64,000 nt of DNA from Glandiceps talaboti. Lineage: Eukaryota > Hemichordata > Enteropneusta > Spengelidae. Below, in pieces: positions 1 through 11,004 of the stretch (position 1 is its first letter; each line of letters starts with the position of its first letter). The translations under genes were made by a program, and so were the position numbers. The notes under the pieces were generated by a model. That model ran no database searches, was not told the DNA's origin, and saw nothing but the letters and a program-made list of their open reading frames with translations. The stretch spans positions 23,876,986 to 23,940,985 of the forward strand of contig NC_135561.1 in the NCBI RefSeq assembly GCF_964340395.1, written 5' to 3'.

Positions 1-465
1 GTAAAGGACGGCATATGAGCAATTTCCAGTAATTTTTGGATGGCTTCTTCCACAGTAACGGACCCAGCCTTTCTCTCCATGTTCTCCCCTTTTTCCATTA
101 GCTGGCATGGTCTCCATAATAGTGCCATTGCATCCACAGCTTATAGTGACTATGAAACCCTTTTCTGTGGAAACTACACACCAACTTCGGATCAATACAT
201 TCAACTATTATAGAGCCATTCACGGGTACCTTATAACACTCATTTAGTTTTGTACTTCATTTTCGCCCTTTGTTCATATCCACATGTACCTAAACCTTCA
301 TTCTGGAAATTTGCACATCAATACCTACAGAGACTTGAGACTGGTACTCTTTTCCTTTATCAATCCCCTTGACACTCATTTTTATACATACTCGGTGCTC
401 TCCACTGGCACTCGTTCCATAGTCAATACAGCTAGTGCCCTCAAAATTTGGCACTCGTTGTTTCT

Positions 466-1362
466 CAATACCAACGTTGCTCTAAATTGGTACCATTCCG
501 TTTATACATACTTATGCCCCAGTGCCTTACAATTGACACTCGTATCATTCATCAATACCAACGTTGCTCTAAATTGGTACCATTCCGTTTATACATACTT
601 ATGCCCCAGTGCCTTACAATTGACACTCGTATCATTCATCAATACCAGTGGTGCTATAAATTGGTACCATTCCGTTTATACATACTTATGCCCCAGTGCC
701 TTATAATTGGCACTCGTATCATTCATCAATACCAACGTTGCTCTAAATTGGTACCATTCCGTTTATACATACTTATGCCCCAGTGCCTTACAATTGACAC
801 TCGTATCATTCATCAATACCAGTGGTGCTCTAAATTGGTACCATTCCGTTTATACATACTTATGCCCCAGTGCCTTACAATTGACACTCGTATCATTCAT
901 CAATACCAGTGGTGCTCTAAATTGGTACCATTCCGTTTATACATACTTATGCCCCAGTGCCTTACAATTGACACTCGTATCATTCATCAATACCAGTGTT
1001 GCTCTAAATTGGTACCATTCCGTTTATACATACTTATGCCCCAGTGCCTTACAATTGGCACTCGTATCATTCATCAATACCAGTGGTGCTCTAAATTGGT
1101 ACCATTCCGTTTATACATACTTATGCCCCAGTGCCTTACAATTGACACTCGTATCATTCATCAATACCAGTGTTGCTCTAAATTGGTACCATTCCGTTTA
1201 TACATACTTATGCCCCAGTGCCTTACAATTGACACTCGTATCATTCATCAATACCAGTGTTGCTCTAAATTGGTACCATTCCGTTTATACATACTTATGC
1301 CCCAGTGCCTTACAATTGACACTCGTATCATTCATCAATACCAGTGGTGCTCTACAATTGGC
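466..1362. repeat. Minisatellite with 87-bp unit, about 10 copies
   Basis: The same block recurs every 87 bp. The landmark ACCATTCCG occurs at 492, 579, 666, 753, 840, 927, 1014, 1101, 1188 and 1275. Copies differ mainly in the word AACGTTGC versus AGTGGTGC or AGTGTTGC. Because 87 is a multiple of three, all frames lacking a stop in one copy stay open throughout, so the long apparent reading frames are an artefact of periodicity. More degenerate copies are visible from about 370 to 465. Confidence 0.97.
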
Positions 1363-1391
1363 TTTTTTTTTTTTTTTTTTTTTTTTTTTTT
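1363..1391. repeat. Poly-T tract (29 T)
   Basis: An uninterrupted run of T separates the 87-bp array from the following shorter-unit array. It could be a retroposed poly-A tail in reverse orientation or simple slippage. No adjacent element body was recognised. Confidence 0.95.
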
Positions 1392-1407
1392 GGCACTCAT
1401 TTAGGCA

Positions 1408-1890
1408 ATAATATACCAACGGTGCACCTCCAAGGGTCACTTGTGTCAGAAAATACCAACGGTGCACCTCCAAATGGCACCCGTTTCAATATCAATACCA
1501 ACGGTGCACCTCCAAATGGCACTCGTTTCAAACATCAACGGTGCACCTCCAAATGGCACACGTTTCAAATATCAATACCAATGGTGCACCTCCAAATGGC
1601 ACACGTTTCAAATATCAATACCAACGGTGCACCTCCAAATGGCACTCATTTCAAATACCAACAGTGCACCTCCAAATGGCACACGTTTCAAATATCAATA
1701 CCAACGGTGCACCTCCAAATGGTACTCGTTTCAAATACCAACGGTGCACCTCGGAAAGCACTCGTTTCAAAATACCAACGATGCACTTCCAAATGGCACC
1801 CGTTTCAAATACCAACGGTGCACCTCCAAATGACACCCGTTTCAAATACCAACGGTGCACCTCCAAATGACACTCGTATCACATCAATAC
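1408..1890. repeat. Minisatellite with 37/43-bp units, about 12 copies
   Basis: The core GGTGCACCTCCAAATGGCAC recurs about 12 times. Spacing alternates between about 37 and 43 bp because a short ATCAAT block is present or absent. The unit shares the words AATACCAACG-GTGC and TGGCACTCGT with the 87-bp array on the other side of the T tract, so the two arrays look related. Weaker copies continue to about 2000. Confidence 0.93.
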
Positions 1891-1899
1891 TTATGGTGC

Positions 1900-2630
1900 C
1901 CTTCAATTGGCAACCATTTCGTCTATTAGTAACTACGATGCTCTCAAATTGGCACTCGGGACATTTATCAATACCAAGGGTGCCCCAGAGTGTTGCTTGT
2001 ATCTACGTGGGCAGTGCACACCAGTGTATGAATAAGTTAGTAACCCCACCCTATGCACAGGTATTCTGAACTTGTATTATACCTCGTAATGTTATCCTCA
2101 TTCACACTTCCACGCACACTGCCAACACGTTATGTGTACTCTCTCCCTCTTATCATGATATACATTAGCAGTCCACATATGTCAAACCCTCCTAACTGAT
2201 GGGAGTAACGCGAGTGTAAAAGGTATGCATATCTGTGTGTGTATGTATACGTTTGTGTGTGCGTCTGAGGGTGGGTGTGCAGGTATTCCATGGTACACAC
2301 TATTCGCTACGAATGGTTTTCATCCTCTCACCATGTAGTAATAAACCTAAACAACAACTACCACTATTCTGCCTGAACATGCCGTAAAAGCCTGGAATCT
2401 ACCCGAATTAAAGCAAAAGCATTGTGTAGGAAGCCAACAAGGTGTCCCTAATACCTACAACTAGTGGGCCACACCCATCCGCACATCCTGAAACACCTGG
2501 CGAGGTTAGATGTAGGCTACTGAGACTGCTGCCACGTCTAGCACCCCAAAATGCACAAAATTCATGTACGACAAAATGCAAACCAAAATGCGTACTAATG
2601 GACCCCTTCTAAAGAAAACGAGGAGATGCA
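1900..2630. other. Non-coding, decayed repeat then nothing recognised
   Basis: The first 100 bases are degenerate copies of the preceding array. The rest contains a short GT-rich stretch near 2230-2280 and no recognisable gene or transposon. Confidence 0.6.
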
Positions 2631-2633
2631 TAC

Positions 2634-2852
2634 CTGAGTGCGAGAGTTTGCAGTTTCTACAGCATCCCTTGGTGCAGCTGCCAGGGGTTGTGTTGCACTG
2701 CCTGGCCTGGTTGCTACTTGGGCATTAGCTTGACTAGTACTTGGCATTGGGGTGGGCATATGCGCTTTCACAAAACTTTCGCCGGTAGCCGTAACATTCG
2801 GTGTGGCTGCTGAAGTGGCTGTACGTGCTGCAGTTTGACGAGTAGCTTCCAT
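2634..2852 (-). CDS. Possible first coding exon, Ala/Thr/Pro-rich, unknown product
   Basis: Read on the minus strand, an ATG at 2852 opens 73 codons that end exactly at a good splice donor (CTCAG/GTATGC) in phase 0. The peptide begins MEATRQTAARTATSAAT and is rich in Ala, Thr, Pro and Ser, with no recognisable domain; it looks like a disordered N-terminus. A TATA-like sequence lies about 55-62 nt upstream of the ATG on the same strand, which would leave a short 5' UTR. The downstream exon, if real, would lie at lower coordinates or outside the window, and none was recognised. It could be the start of a host gene, a transposon-encoded protein or a chance open frame. There is no homology support. 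Confidence 0.35.
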
Positions 2853-2906
2853 TCTCTCAAGCTAGGTTTCTGACCAAGAGATGACACTGTGTCTTTGTTT
2901 CATCTG

Positions 2907-2914
2907 CTTTTATA
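2907..2914 (-). promoter_or_regulatory. TATA box candidate for the minus-strand exon
   Basis: The minus strand reads TATAAAAG here, followed about 30 nt later by the presumed start region and then the ATG at 2852. Spacing fits a TATA-dependent promoter. Support is by motif and position only. Confidence 0.35.
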
Positions 2915-3107
2915 CCTTAATCATTAATATTCATGAGTAATTTGCATATTGCGGATGTATTTCGCTATGTGATGAGGTTTTGAATTTACAGATATTTAAG
3001 ATTTGCATACATAAAGAAGATTGACAGGTACGTTGATTTCAGAAGAATGTCTTTACATATGCAAATGAGACATAGCTAGTAGGCCTCTGTGCAATCACTG
3101 ACGTGAC

Positions 3108-3642
3108 ATGATCTCTCAGCTGGGTTGTTGTTAGTCTATCAGCTAGACCTCGGATGTTCTTCCGATAGAATACGACACACGCCCGAACATCGCTATCAAG
3201 GATGGAACATCCGAGGTCTAGCAAATGTCATCAGGATATAAATAACTGCGAACCGTATTAGCGACAAGCACAAACAGAGGACAATAGCTAATTTTTCATG
3301 CATATTCATCTTAAGGAGGGGCTTGTGAAAATAACCACCAATGCGTTAACTAAAATGTGTGAATGACAACGTCTACACACTCACCAAACACAATTACCAT
3401 AAACTGATAAGACATAGTAATGACATAAATGTGTTTGTCAACACCTGCATGCAGAGATTGAATATATTTAAGTATATATATGCATACATGGCCCAACCCA
3501 CTAATCTCAATGGAATGTCCGGTCTGAAAATGACATTAGCTAGACTGTTCGGGCAAGCCCTCACTGCGAACTTCGTTCGCTTATAGTATCGAAAGAAAGC
3601 CCGAACGTCTAGCAGCAAGACTAGGTTGTTGTACAAAACCAA
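3108..3642. mobile_element. Foldback-type repeat, longer copy
   Basis: The sequence contains an 18-bp perfect inverted repeat (3142-3159 with 3205-3222, arm GCTAGACCTCGGATGTTC) and, at its other end, the block GCGAACTTCGTTCGC near 3567. The same blocks recur in compact, inverted order at 25190-25375, which shows this is a dispersed element. Here about 330 bp of extra sequence separates the two end blocks. No coding capacity was seen, so it is probably a non-autonomous DNA element. Confidence 0.6.
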
Positions 3643-4557
3643 TCAAACTCGATAAATTTGGTTATATAAGCCAATAAAAAGTAAAAAAGACCTCCTTGCA
3701 TGTAAATCGCCAATTTCAACCCGGACTTATGCATGTTGATTTTGACCCCGGATTTTGACCAGTGCATCAGCTAAAACGTTACAGTACAGCCTACAGCCTT
3801 GTACCCAGCGATGTATTAGATGACGGTTTACAAGTATCATGCATGTAAAAAACAGACAAATCTCGAATATCTAACAGTATTGCAGGCTAATTGTTTTAGC
3901 CAATCGAAAAATTTAATCGTTATATGATTATTAATAAACCAATTTAATCAACACAGTTGGAGCATCAAAAATGAACCACGCTATCTTTGAGACTTGAGAG
4001 TTCTTGTCATATGCGTGACATTGCATCGGCGATTTCCGGGTTTTACAACATGGCCTTAGACTAGCTTTGAACTTTCGCGTTGGTGGATTTTGACAATGTC
4101 CTCTTCACATACTATATTATATTATTAGGGTGAAGGTCATATAAATTGTGGCAACTACGGCTTGATCACTTCGCGAACTTTCGACACACCGAGTCACATG
4201 TACTGTAGTATTATACGTAGCGTTGTTTATAGCTATGTACGATGACAATGTCTAAATGTAAACGACAAATCCGTCAAAAATTTGGCATCGAGCGATCCTC
4301 AAGACTATTAAAGTTATAAAACAGATTTTGAAGGTACAAGTACTTTAAAGAAATTAGGTAATGTCTACTATGACTGAGTATCATAAAACGTCACTCACAG
4401 GCTGTCCTAGAGTGGAAGAAAAACTATTGATGTGAGTTCGTCAAGTACCATTATTTATACCGTAGTTTTGTAACACTCCTTACAATTTGTATAAAATTCC
4501 CGATGTCGTACAGTGTCGTGATGTGGAAATTTAATTTCAGGGAAAAGGTTCACTTTT
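3643..4557. other. No gene recognised
   Basis: AT-rich sequence. No repeat with a second copy in the window and no exon-like reading frame was recognised. Confidence 0.6.
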
Positions 4558-5196
4558 TAGTGGGGACTTATGGATTGGGTTCCGACCGTCCGTCCAGAGC
4601 CGTTTCTTTGAGATGCCAGGACTGATTTTTTTCAAAATTGGTACAGGGGCAACATACTATGGCATACATATGCACGTCAATTTGTTTCGTGATATGATCC
4701 AATATGGCCGTCTAGCAGCCATTTTGTTTGCGAATTTTCCATGTCCAAAGCCATAACTCAGACATGCTTTAACAGATCTCATTCAAAGTTGGTATTAGCA
4801 CAGTGTTCTATGACATACATGTGCATATCCATTTTCGTCGTGATACAATCCGATATGGCTGCCTGGCAGCCGTTTTGTTGGCGTAGTTTTCATGTCCAAA
4901 GACATAACTCAGACATGCTTGAACAGGTTCCCCCCCCCCCCCCCCCCCCCGTACCCGACCCATCCTTTATTGTTGAGTGGTTTATTCCATGACATCATCT
5001 TGAAGAGTAGGCATGTTCCATGTCGAACAAGCAGACACAACATATCTAAGTCTGTTTGATTTAGGTTCACAAGTGTTGCTGCGTGATCAGAGTAGTGATA
5101 TCAAAAACAACCATATGTGGCCAAACAACATTAACCAGGTTTGAAAATGACAACATAAACTGCCAGTTCCTTAAAACCCAATCATAGCAGGGAATA
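4558..5196. mobile_element. Repeat family A, copy 1 (left end shortened)
   Basis: Matches the family typified by 41743-42874: GGGGACTTATGGATTGGGTT near the left end, a TCCGTCCG-rich stretch, then units containing CAATATGGC, CAGCCATTTTG and CATAACTCAGACATGC. This copy lacks the terminal hairpin block found in others. A run of 21 C occupies 4930-4950, at the position where copy 3 has a similar C run. Family A is non-coding here. Confidence 0.85.
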
Positions 5197-7028
5197 TGTC
5201 ATTTTCAATGACTTTTTTTATTGTGTGTCTTCAATGAAACACCAACAACAATTGCGTACCAATGCCAAATACACGAGCAGGAATATGGCTTGAAATCAGA
5301 ACGTAGCCCATAATCGAGTCAGACCACTATAGGGAATTCTTTTGGTCTGACGTTAGTGGTCTGAGTCTGAACCCATATGGAGAACGGTATGCATACTAAT
5401 TAAAAGATTATCTAAAGTCTCCGCCCCATTGACGACTAATTAATGAGGCAACACCTTTATTGCACGAAACAAACATGTGAACTATCTGTTGACTGTGTAT
5501 CTTCTTTCACCACGTTCCATGACCCTCGATCCCAAAATACCACATTTTCTCCATGTCTGTAGCAAAGGAGTTATACACAACCAAATGGCAATGTTAAACA
5601 AAGGGATTGCAAGTCACAGGAAACAGCTTTTGAAGTGTCTGTCAATTTGAGAGGTTTTGTATAGCAGAAAGGGTCTAATTATGCAAATTTGCCATTTTCT
5701 CAATGTTATGAAGTTCAAATTTATTTAGCTTGGCGTCAGACCGTCCAAGGTGTCTCAAATTTGTAGACACTACTCAGAGACACTATACCGAAAAAAAATT
5801 CCTCCAGATTGTGAAAATTTTGTGGGAACGGAGAGATATTGCATCGACAAGTGTGAGAGACATTAATTTATGCAAAAAATACAAAAATACAACTTTCGAT
5901 GATTATTACAAGACATTGATAGAAAAACTAAGCAAACCCAGGGAATCTTTTTTAGTTTATGCACTCAAGTTTCATTTACAGTTGAAAAAAATGACTATAT
6001 TTGACTGTTTGTTAAAGTTAAAAAAATTTATGTGAAAATTGACAAAAAATGCAATTTTTGGGTAAAAATTAGTAATATGCTTGAAAATGTAAAAACTCAC
6101 CACAGAAACCACAACTTCAAATATAGACTCAACATAATATATGAAACACATAGTGTATTTATCTTGTCTTTATTGTGAAATATTATGATGGAAAAGTGAG
6201 CCAACGAACCTGATTAATTATTGAATTCTAATCGAAACGAAAATGGTACCCAGCGAACCATGATCAAACTTACAGAGATCGGGTGGGAAAGCTTCACTTG
6301 AAGACAACACATGATGCAATGTAAACACGTACACATGGTGTCAATGTGGGCGAGTCCATTGTTCATGGATAGGTGGGCCATGACAAAGTATTGTCTCGGA
6401 ACGATCTGTTGTTACGTGTCCACTAAATGTACTCCAAAATCTATGGATTTGAAAGTCGCTGTGTCTATGATTTACTTCCTTTAATAAAAAAGACGGAAGT
6501 AAGATTTTCCATGGCTGCGTCCCTTCCATCCCTTCCCTTTAGTTTAATAGTTCAGACGTTGCCTACAAATGTTGTCGAGTACCAACATTTATTTGTTTTA
6601 CACTCACTATAAAAACTGGAAGCATAATTATTATATTGCGTGATCAGCGTAATGGTCATAACAACGAAAACATCATCTGAACGAAACATTAATGATGCAA
6701 ATGGTAAGAAAATGGTTAAAACATGAGGTACTCGCCTGAAGGTCATCGAGGTATGCTCTAGTGTTCAATGGTCACATTGGTGTGACGTGAGACCCTTCCA
6801 GCCTCCTTTGACTTGAGTGTTCCTGTGAAAAAATATACCCTTAATGTGTTGCTGCATATGAAATATTGCATGAGACATGCTTGTGAATGTTTAGTGGGTT
6901 TTTTTAAACCAAAGTTTGGGAACCCTACTAAGAGATAGCAAAATATTATTTTAGAATATTGTGTTTTTAAAAAGATGCTGTTCTACATGCACTTCAAATG
7001 TTCTGTATTTTTTGTTACAATGTGATAG
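5197..7028. other. DEDD upstream intron sequence, no exon recognised
   Basis: No sequence resembling the death-effector domain of DEDD was found here, so the exons encoding it are probably left of the window. A 101-codon open frame at 5730-6035 has no recognisable domain and the Lys/Ile/Phe-rich composition expected of AT-rich noncoding DNA. Confidence 0.55.
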
Positions 7029-7265
7029 TTTGTCCTGACCCAGTGGATAAATACCTGGATGATACATCATGTGTTAGTGAAAGCCAGGATGACAGCAATG
7101 ATATCTTAGTGAGGAGAAAACCCAACAGCTCTAGGGAAATACCACCACTGTCTGCACAAAGTATGAGTGAAGAACCACCAACAAAACGTAGAAGGAAATC
7201 AAGTAAAACAGAAAAAACACAGAAAAATGAAGAAGTGGTGAAAGAAAAGGAAAAATTTACCTGTG
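7029..7265 (+). CDS. DEDD: DEDD orthologue, penultimate coding exon
   Basis: DEDD is a nuclear/nucleolar death-effector-domain protein linked in vertebrates to apoptosis signalling and transcriptional repression. The exon follows a pyrimidine-rich acceptor (TTTTTTGTTACAATGTGATAG) and ends at the donor ATTTACCTGTG/GTAAGT. It enters and leaves in phase 1. It starts with VCPDPVDKYLDDTS, close to the vertebrate stretch that directly follows the death-effector domain. It then runs through a Ser/Glu-rich linker to a basic segment, TKRRRKSSKTEK, a likely nuclear localisation signal. The last codon is completed by the exon at 19645 to give ...FTC-DIRLRVRAEYC, an exact match to the family's junction. 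Upstream exons with the death-effector domain are not in the window. The vertebrate paralogue DEDD2 is the only serious alternative name. Confidence 0.93.
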
Positions 7266-7406
7266 GTAAGTTTCAGTATTGGCAGTTAAATAATTAATGG
7301 TTTGAGTAACTTGCTTGGAATCTACCCGTTCAAACCTCATTTCTGACGTTTGTTTTTAAATGGCTAAGTCCTTACCCAAGATATGAACCATGATTGTGCC
7401 CCAGTC

Positions 7407-7823
7407 AAGATAAGATAAAACTTTATTGAGTCCCTTTTCGGTAATTGAGTTAAAACAGTAAAATGTACATACAGTGTTGTTATGAATAACATAATCTAAA
7501 ACAATATGTGTAGCAATTAAAAGAAATATAAATACATTAACAATACAGACCAAAACACATTAAAAAAGATTTGTTAGTTTCTATTAAAAGTTTTGTTAAG
7601 GAGTGTGATGGCTTAAGATATAAATGAATTATGATAACGGGTAGTACAAGAAGCTAACTGTCTAAATCTACCACTCCTATCAATTTTCCCGACATTGATT
7701 TCCTTTCTCAGTGGGTTTGTTTCATCCCTCATTATGCGCAACACTTTGTCTGCCATTCGCTCGTGAAAAACTTCATCAGCCTTAAGTTGTTTCTTTCCAA
7801 TGACATTTCCTGCTTTACTGATC
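7407..7823 (-). mobile_element. LINE remnant, 3' end segment
   Basis: On the minus strand this is the 3' end of a non-LTR retrotransposon of CR1/L2/Rex1 type. The frame reads KAGNVIGKKQLKADEVFHER and continues through a typical reverse-transcriptase C-terminal tail. It ends in AATAAAG followed by a TTATCTTATCTT tail near 7407. It is continuous with 9746-10191 once the transposon at 7824-9745 is removed: DKLIS is joined to KAGN without a frame change. Confidence 0.8.
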
Positions 7824-9745
7824 CAGTGTTCGATCTAGGATACCAAAAAGGAGGGCCATTGTGGGCCCTTACCTGTGCGAAAAGGGGGCCATTTGAGAAA
7901 AAAGATGGTCATCATTGTCCACCATGAAAGAGAATAATCAGGACTCTCAAGATGATGAATATCACTAATTAAATGTTCCACTATGAAAACATGAAAGTTT
8001 TACATTGAAAATAAATATTTTAAAGCAGGGACACGCCAAAAGCAAATTTCTTCAGACTTGTTTAACCAGATGACTGATAAGAAGTTGGAAGTATATCATT
8101 ATGGGGAAGAAGAAGAAAAGTCAGGTGAATATTTTTAATATTTTTATTTCAACTTTGACAACTTTGAACACACTACACTGTTACCTACAGTGTTTTTCTT
8201 TTCTTCTTAGTAAGATATGGTAGAGAAGAGCCATGACATATGATTACAGGCAAGTTAAAGTAGCAATGAAGGTTTCTCTCCAGGATGGCCAAAAAAAGTG
8301 CCTCAAAATCCTTTTACATATATTTTGTAGACACATCCTTCACCTATGGTAAATGGATTTTTTTTGTTTGCTTCCTTGCAGAGCCGGCAAAACATTCCAT
8401 TTTCCTCGAAATACAGCCAATGCCATATAGCCAACCATTTCTCCTGAAGAAGAAAACATTCGTTCAAACTCTTTATTATGTGTAAATGACTGTGAAACAA
8501 ATAAAAGATATATTTTTGGTCAATGATATGTCATGTCCAAAAACGGAAAAAAATGGCACTAAAGCACAAAGCTAGTCTACAATCACTCACATGATGCCCA
8601 CAGTGACAGATATTATTATTAAAGACTAATGACAACCTGGTACAGACAACATAAGTTTCAAAATTATTTATCAACAGTTTAATTCTCTACCTGATAAAGG
8701 TAATGCAAAATTAATTCACATCAAATTCATGACAGGACTAAAAAAAATATTCATAATTACACTGCCACTATAAATAATTGGAAACAGATTGCAAATATTC
8801 TATTACAACTGAAACTAAACCGAAAATAAAAACACTACATTGTTTAATTGTACCAAGAAAGCCTCTTCATCGATTTACTACTCTGTGAATTTATCTCTTG
8901 GCATTAACTCTACATTACATGCGGCATAACATTTAAAAGGAAATATACCAATATTTAAAATGATCTGTCTCACAGGGAATTGGATATTTGCCATAACATT
9001 TGTTTCGGAAAAGTTTTCAAAATGCAAACATCGACTTCTGATTTTCACCAGATTATCAAATACCTAGGCACAAAATTTCTCGTAGTCCATCTAAGCACAA
9101 CATTTCTCGTACTCTGGATGGACTAACTTTTTTTTATTGTGAATCGATTTGGGAGATAAAAGTGGGACAATGTCGAGTAAACAATGTTTAAATGCCATTG
9201 CCGACCTACCTGGAGATGATGAGTCGATGTTGACCCAACGTCTGTCTTCCCTCCCATTTCGTCCTGGCATGCTGATACCTCGACTGTCAGGCTGCATCGG
9301 CTGAAACTGTTTCCTCTTCGGTACATGTAAAAAGTCAGAGAGCAACCACTGGCATTTCACCATTGTGGCCCTCAACGCTAGTACTTACTGTGACCGTCCA
9401 TTTTGAAAATGAAAAGCATGTGATTTGCACATGGCACAAAATTACACGCTACCTGAGATGTAGACTAACCTCAGCCCCAATTACCCGACTACCTTTGCAG
9501 TTACATCGTTTATATGCATTTTTATAGATACATGTGAAGTTACAAAGAGGGATGTTTAATTAATTTTCAGTATGAGGTATATTACGACGAGTTTCGAAAA
9601 GCTTGTGACCTATCAATGTTGTATAGATAGGGCGTATGCGGACTCCAAATTGTTGCGCCCGAAAAAGCGCACAGACTTTAGAAATAGTGGCATTCAGATT
9701 TTTTTAGCGCAAATTGCGCAGTGGCGCGGCCTAGATTGAACACTG
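7824..9745. mobile_element. TIR DNA transposon inserted in the LINE
   Basis: The ends are inverted repeats: CAGTGTTCGATCTAGG at 7824-7839 and CCTAGATTGAACACTG at 9730-9745, with one mismatch in 16. The 6-bp CTGATC flanks both ends (7818-7823 and 9746-9751), consistent with target-site duplication. The CAGTG terminus resembles hAT elements, though hAT normally makes 8-bp duplications. On the minus strand, a frame near 9275-9375 contains LLSDFLHVPKRKQ, which faintly resembles the N-terminus of some hAT transposases. No full transposase is present, so it is a degraded or non-autonomous copy. Confidence 0.8.
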
Positions 9746-10145
9746 CTGATCAATTTATCCAACCTCTTCTTATTTTGTGTAATATTTCCACCCCAGCAAA
9801 CAATGCTGTAACGTATAACACTACTTATGACAGCTCCATAAAACAACGAAAGTATATCCTGATTAACATTAAAAGACTGCAACTTTCTTAAACAGTACAA
9901 AGTAGAGTTAAGCTTCTTGGAAAGAATATCAATATGGTGTTGCCAATTTAGTTTACAGTCTAAGCCAAGCCCCAAATACTGATAATTGTCAACTCTGGCT
10001 ACCTCAACACCCTTGATCGAGACTAAGCTGGGATCGCCTTTTGTGAAAATCAATTACCATTTCCTTGGTCTTAGCAACATTCAATATTAGGTGGTTTTGG
10101 TCACGGTATTCAACAAAGTGATCTATTTTATGAGGGTAGTTGGTG

Positions 10146-10183
<38 letters not shown>

Positions 10184-10191
10184 TAGTAACC
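9746..10191 (-). mobile_element. LINE remnant, reverse-transcriptase C-terminal segment
   Basis: The minus strand encodes the region after the catalytic box of a CR1/L2/Rex1-type reverse transcriptase. It reads LNVAKTKEMVIDFHKR, then after a frameshift near 10040 VARVDNYQYLGLGLD, KLNWQHHIDILSKKLNS and SSVIRYSIVCWGGNI. A (GAT)n run at 10150-10183 encodes an aspartate tract immediately after MIGLL, where intact relatives have only a short acidic linker. The segment is interrupted on both sides by DNA transposons. Confidence 0.85.
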
Positions 10192-11004
10192 CAGGGGTGA
10201 ACAAATCCACTGGTCCGAAGTCCGAGACCAGTGATTTTTTGAGGCGGACCACACAAATTTGACCTTGTCTGGTCCGTCGGACCAGTACCTTAAACTGTAA
10301 ATAACCATGTTAAAAAGTAGGAACAGCAACAGCTGAATGTGAACAAACAAGAAATACGATCGCGATGGAGCTAAAACTACACGCCTTGCATGGCCTTTCG
10401 ATGGGTCATAAAGTATAATCAGGTGACTTCCGACGTCAAACCAGCAATATATGCTATAGAGGTACAGTGTATTGTTCAAGTGAATAGGAAATTGATGTCT
10501 GTTAGAATAGGAGGGACATGAACTTTGACAGTTGAATGGCTGCTGGTGCCTGAATACATCATAGTAGCGGCCTTACATTGTAGTTTATTTCACTGAATCA
10601 ACAACAATGTGATAATCACAGGATATAACACTCAACACACTTGGCTCATATCATTACTAATAGGGATATACCGGTCTAGGGACACAAAAATTAGGAAGAC
10701 AAGGATAATAACTTCATTGTATAATAATTCAAATATATCAAATGAAACATTTTATTTGCTATCATTCTGTCAGCATTGATTGTATTATTGTTTTTATTCA
10801 TAAAGGAGCTTCAAATGATTTATACAAATTATAGTAGAACCGCTTTCATGAAATGAAGTCTTCCAAATGACGCACAAACTTCATGCTGTCCTGCTAAAGT
10901 TACCAGAGTTTGTCCACTGAGCAAGTGAATAACTAAGGTTTCATCTTTTTTGCCAACCTCAGTTACTTCCATGATAGCAATCATTGACTGTCATCTTGGT
11001 TTTT

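Noticed and set aside
284-1411. Long open frames through the 87-bp array (up to 318 codons)
   Set aside because: The unit is a multiple of three, so openness follows from periodicity. All three forward frames are partly open and none resembles a protein.
5730-6035. 101-codon frame as a possible DEDD upstream exon
   Set aside because: No similarity to the death-effector domain, no suitable donor in frame, and the composition of AT-rich noncoding DNA.
9091-9375. Minus-strand frame as a host gene
   Set aside because: It lies inside a TIR transposon. At most it is a faint remnant of a transposase N-terminus.
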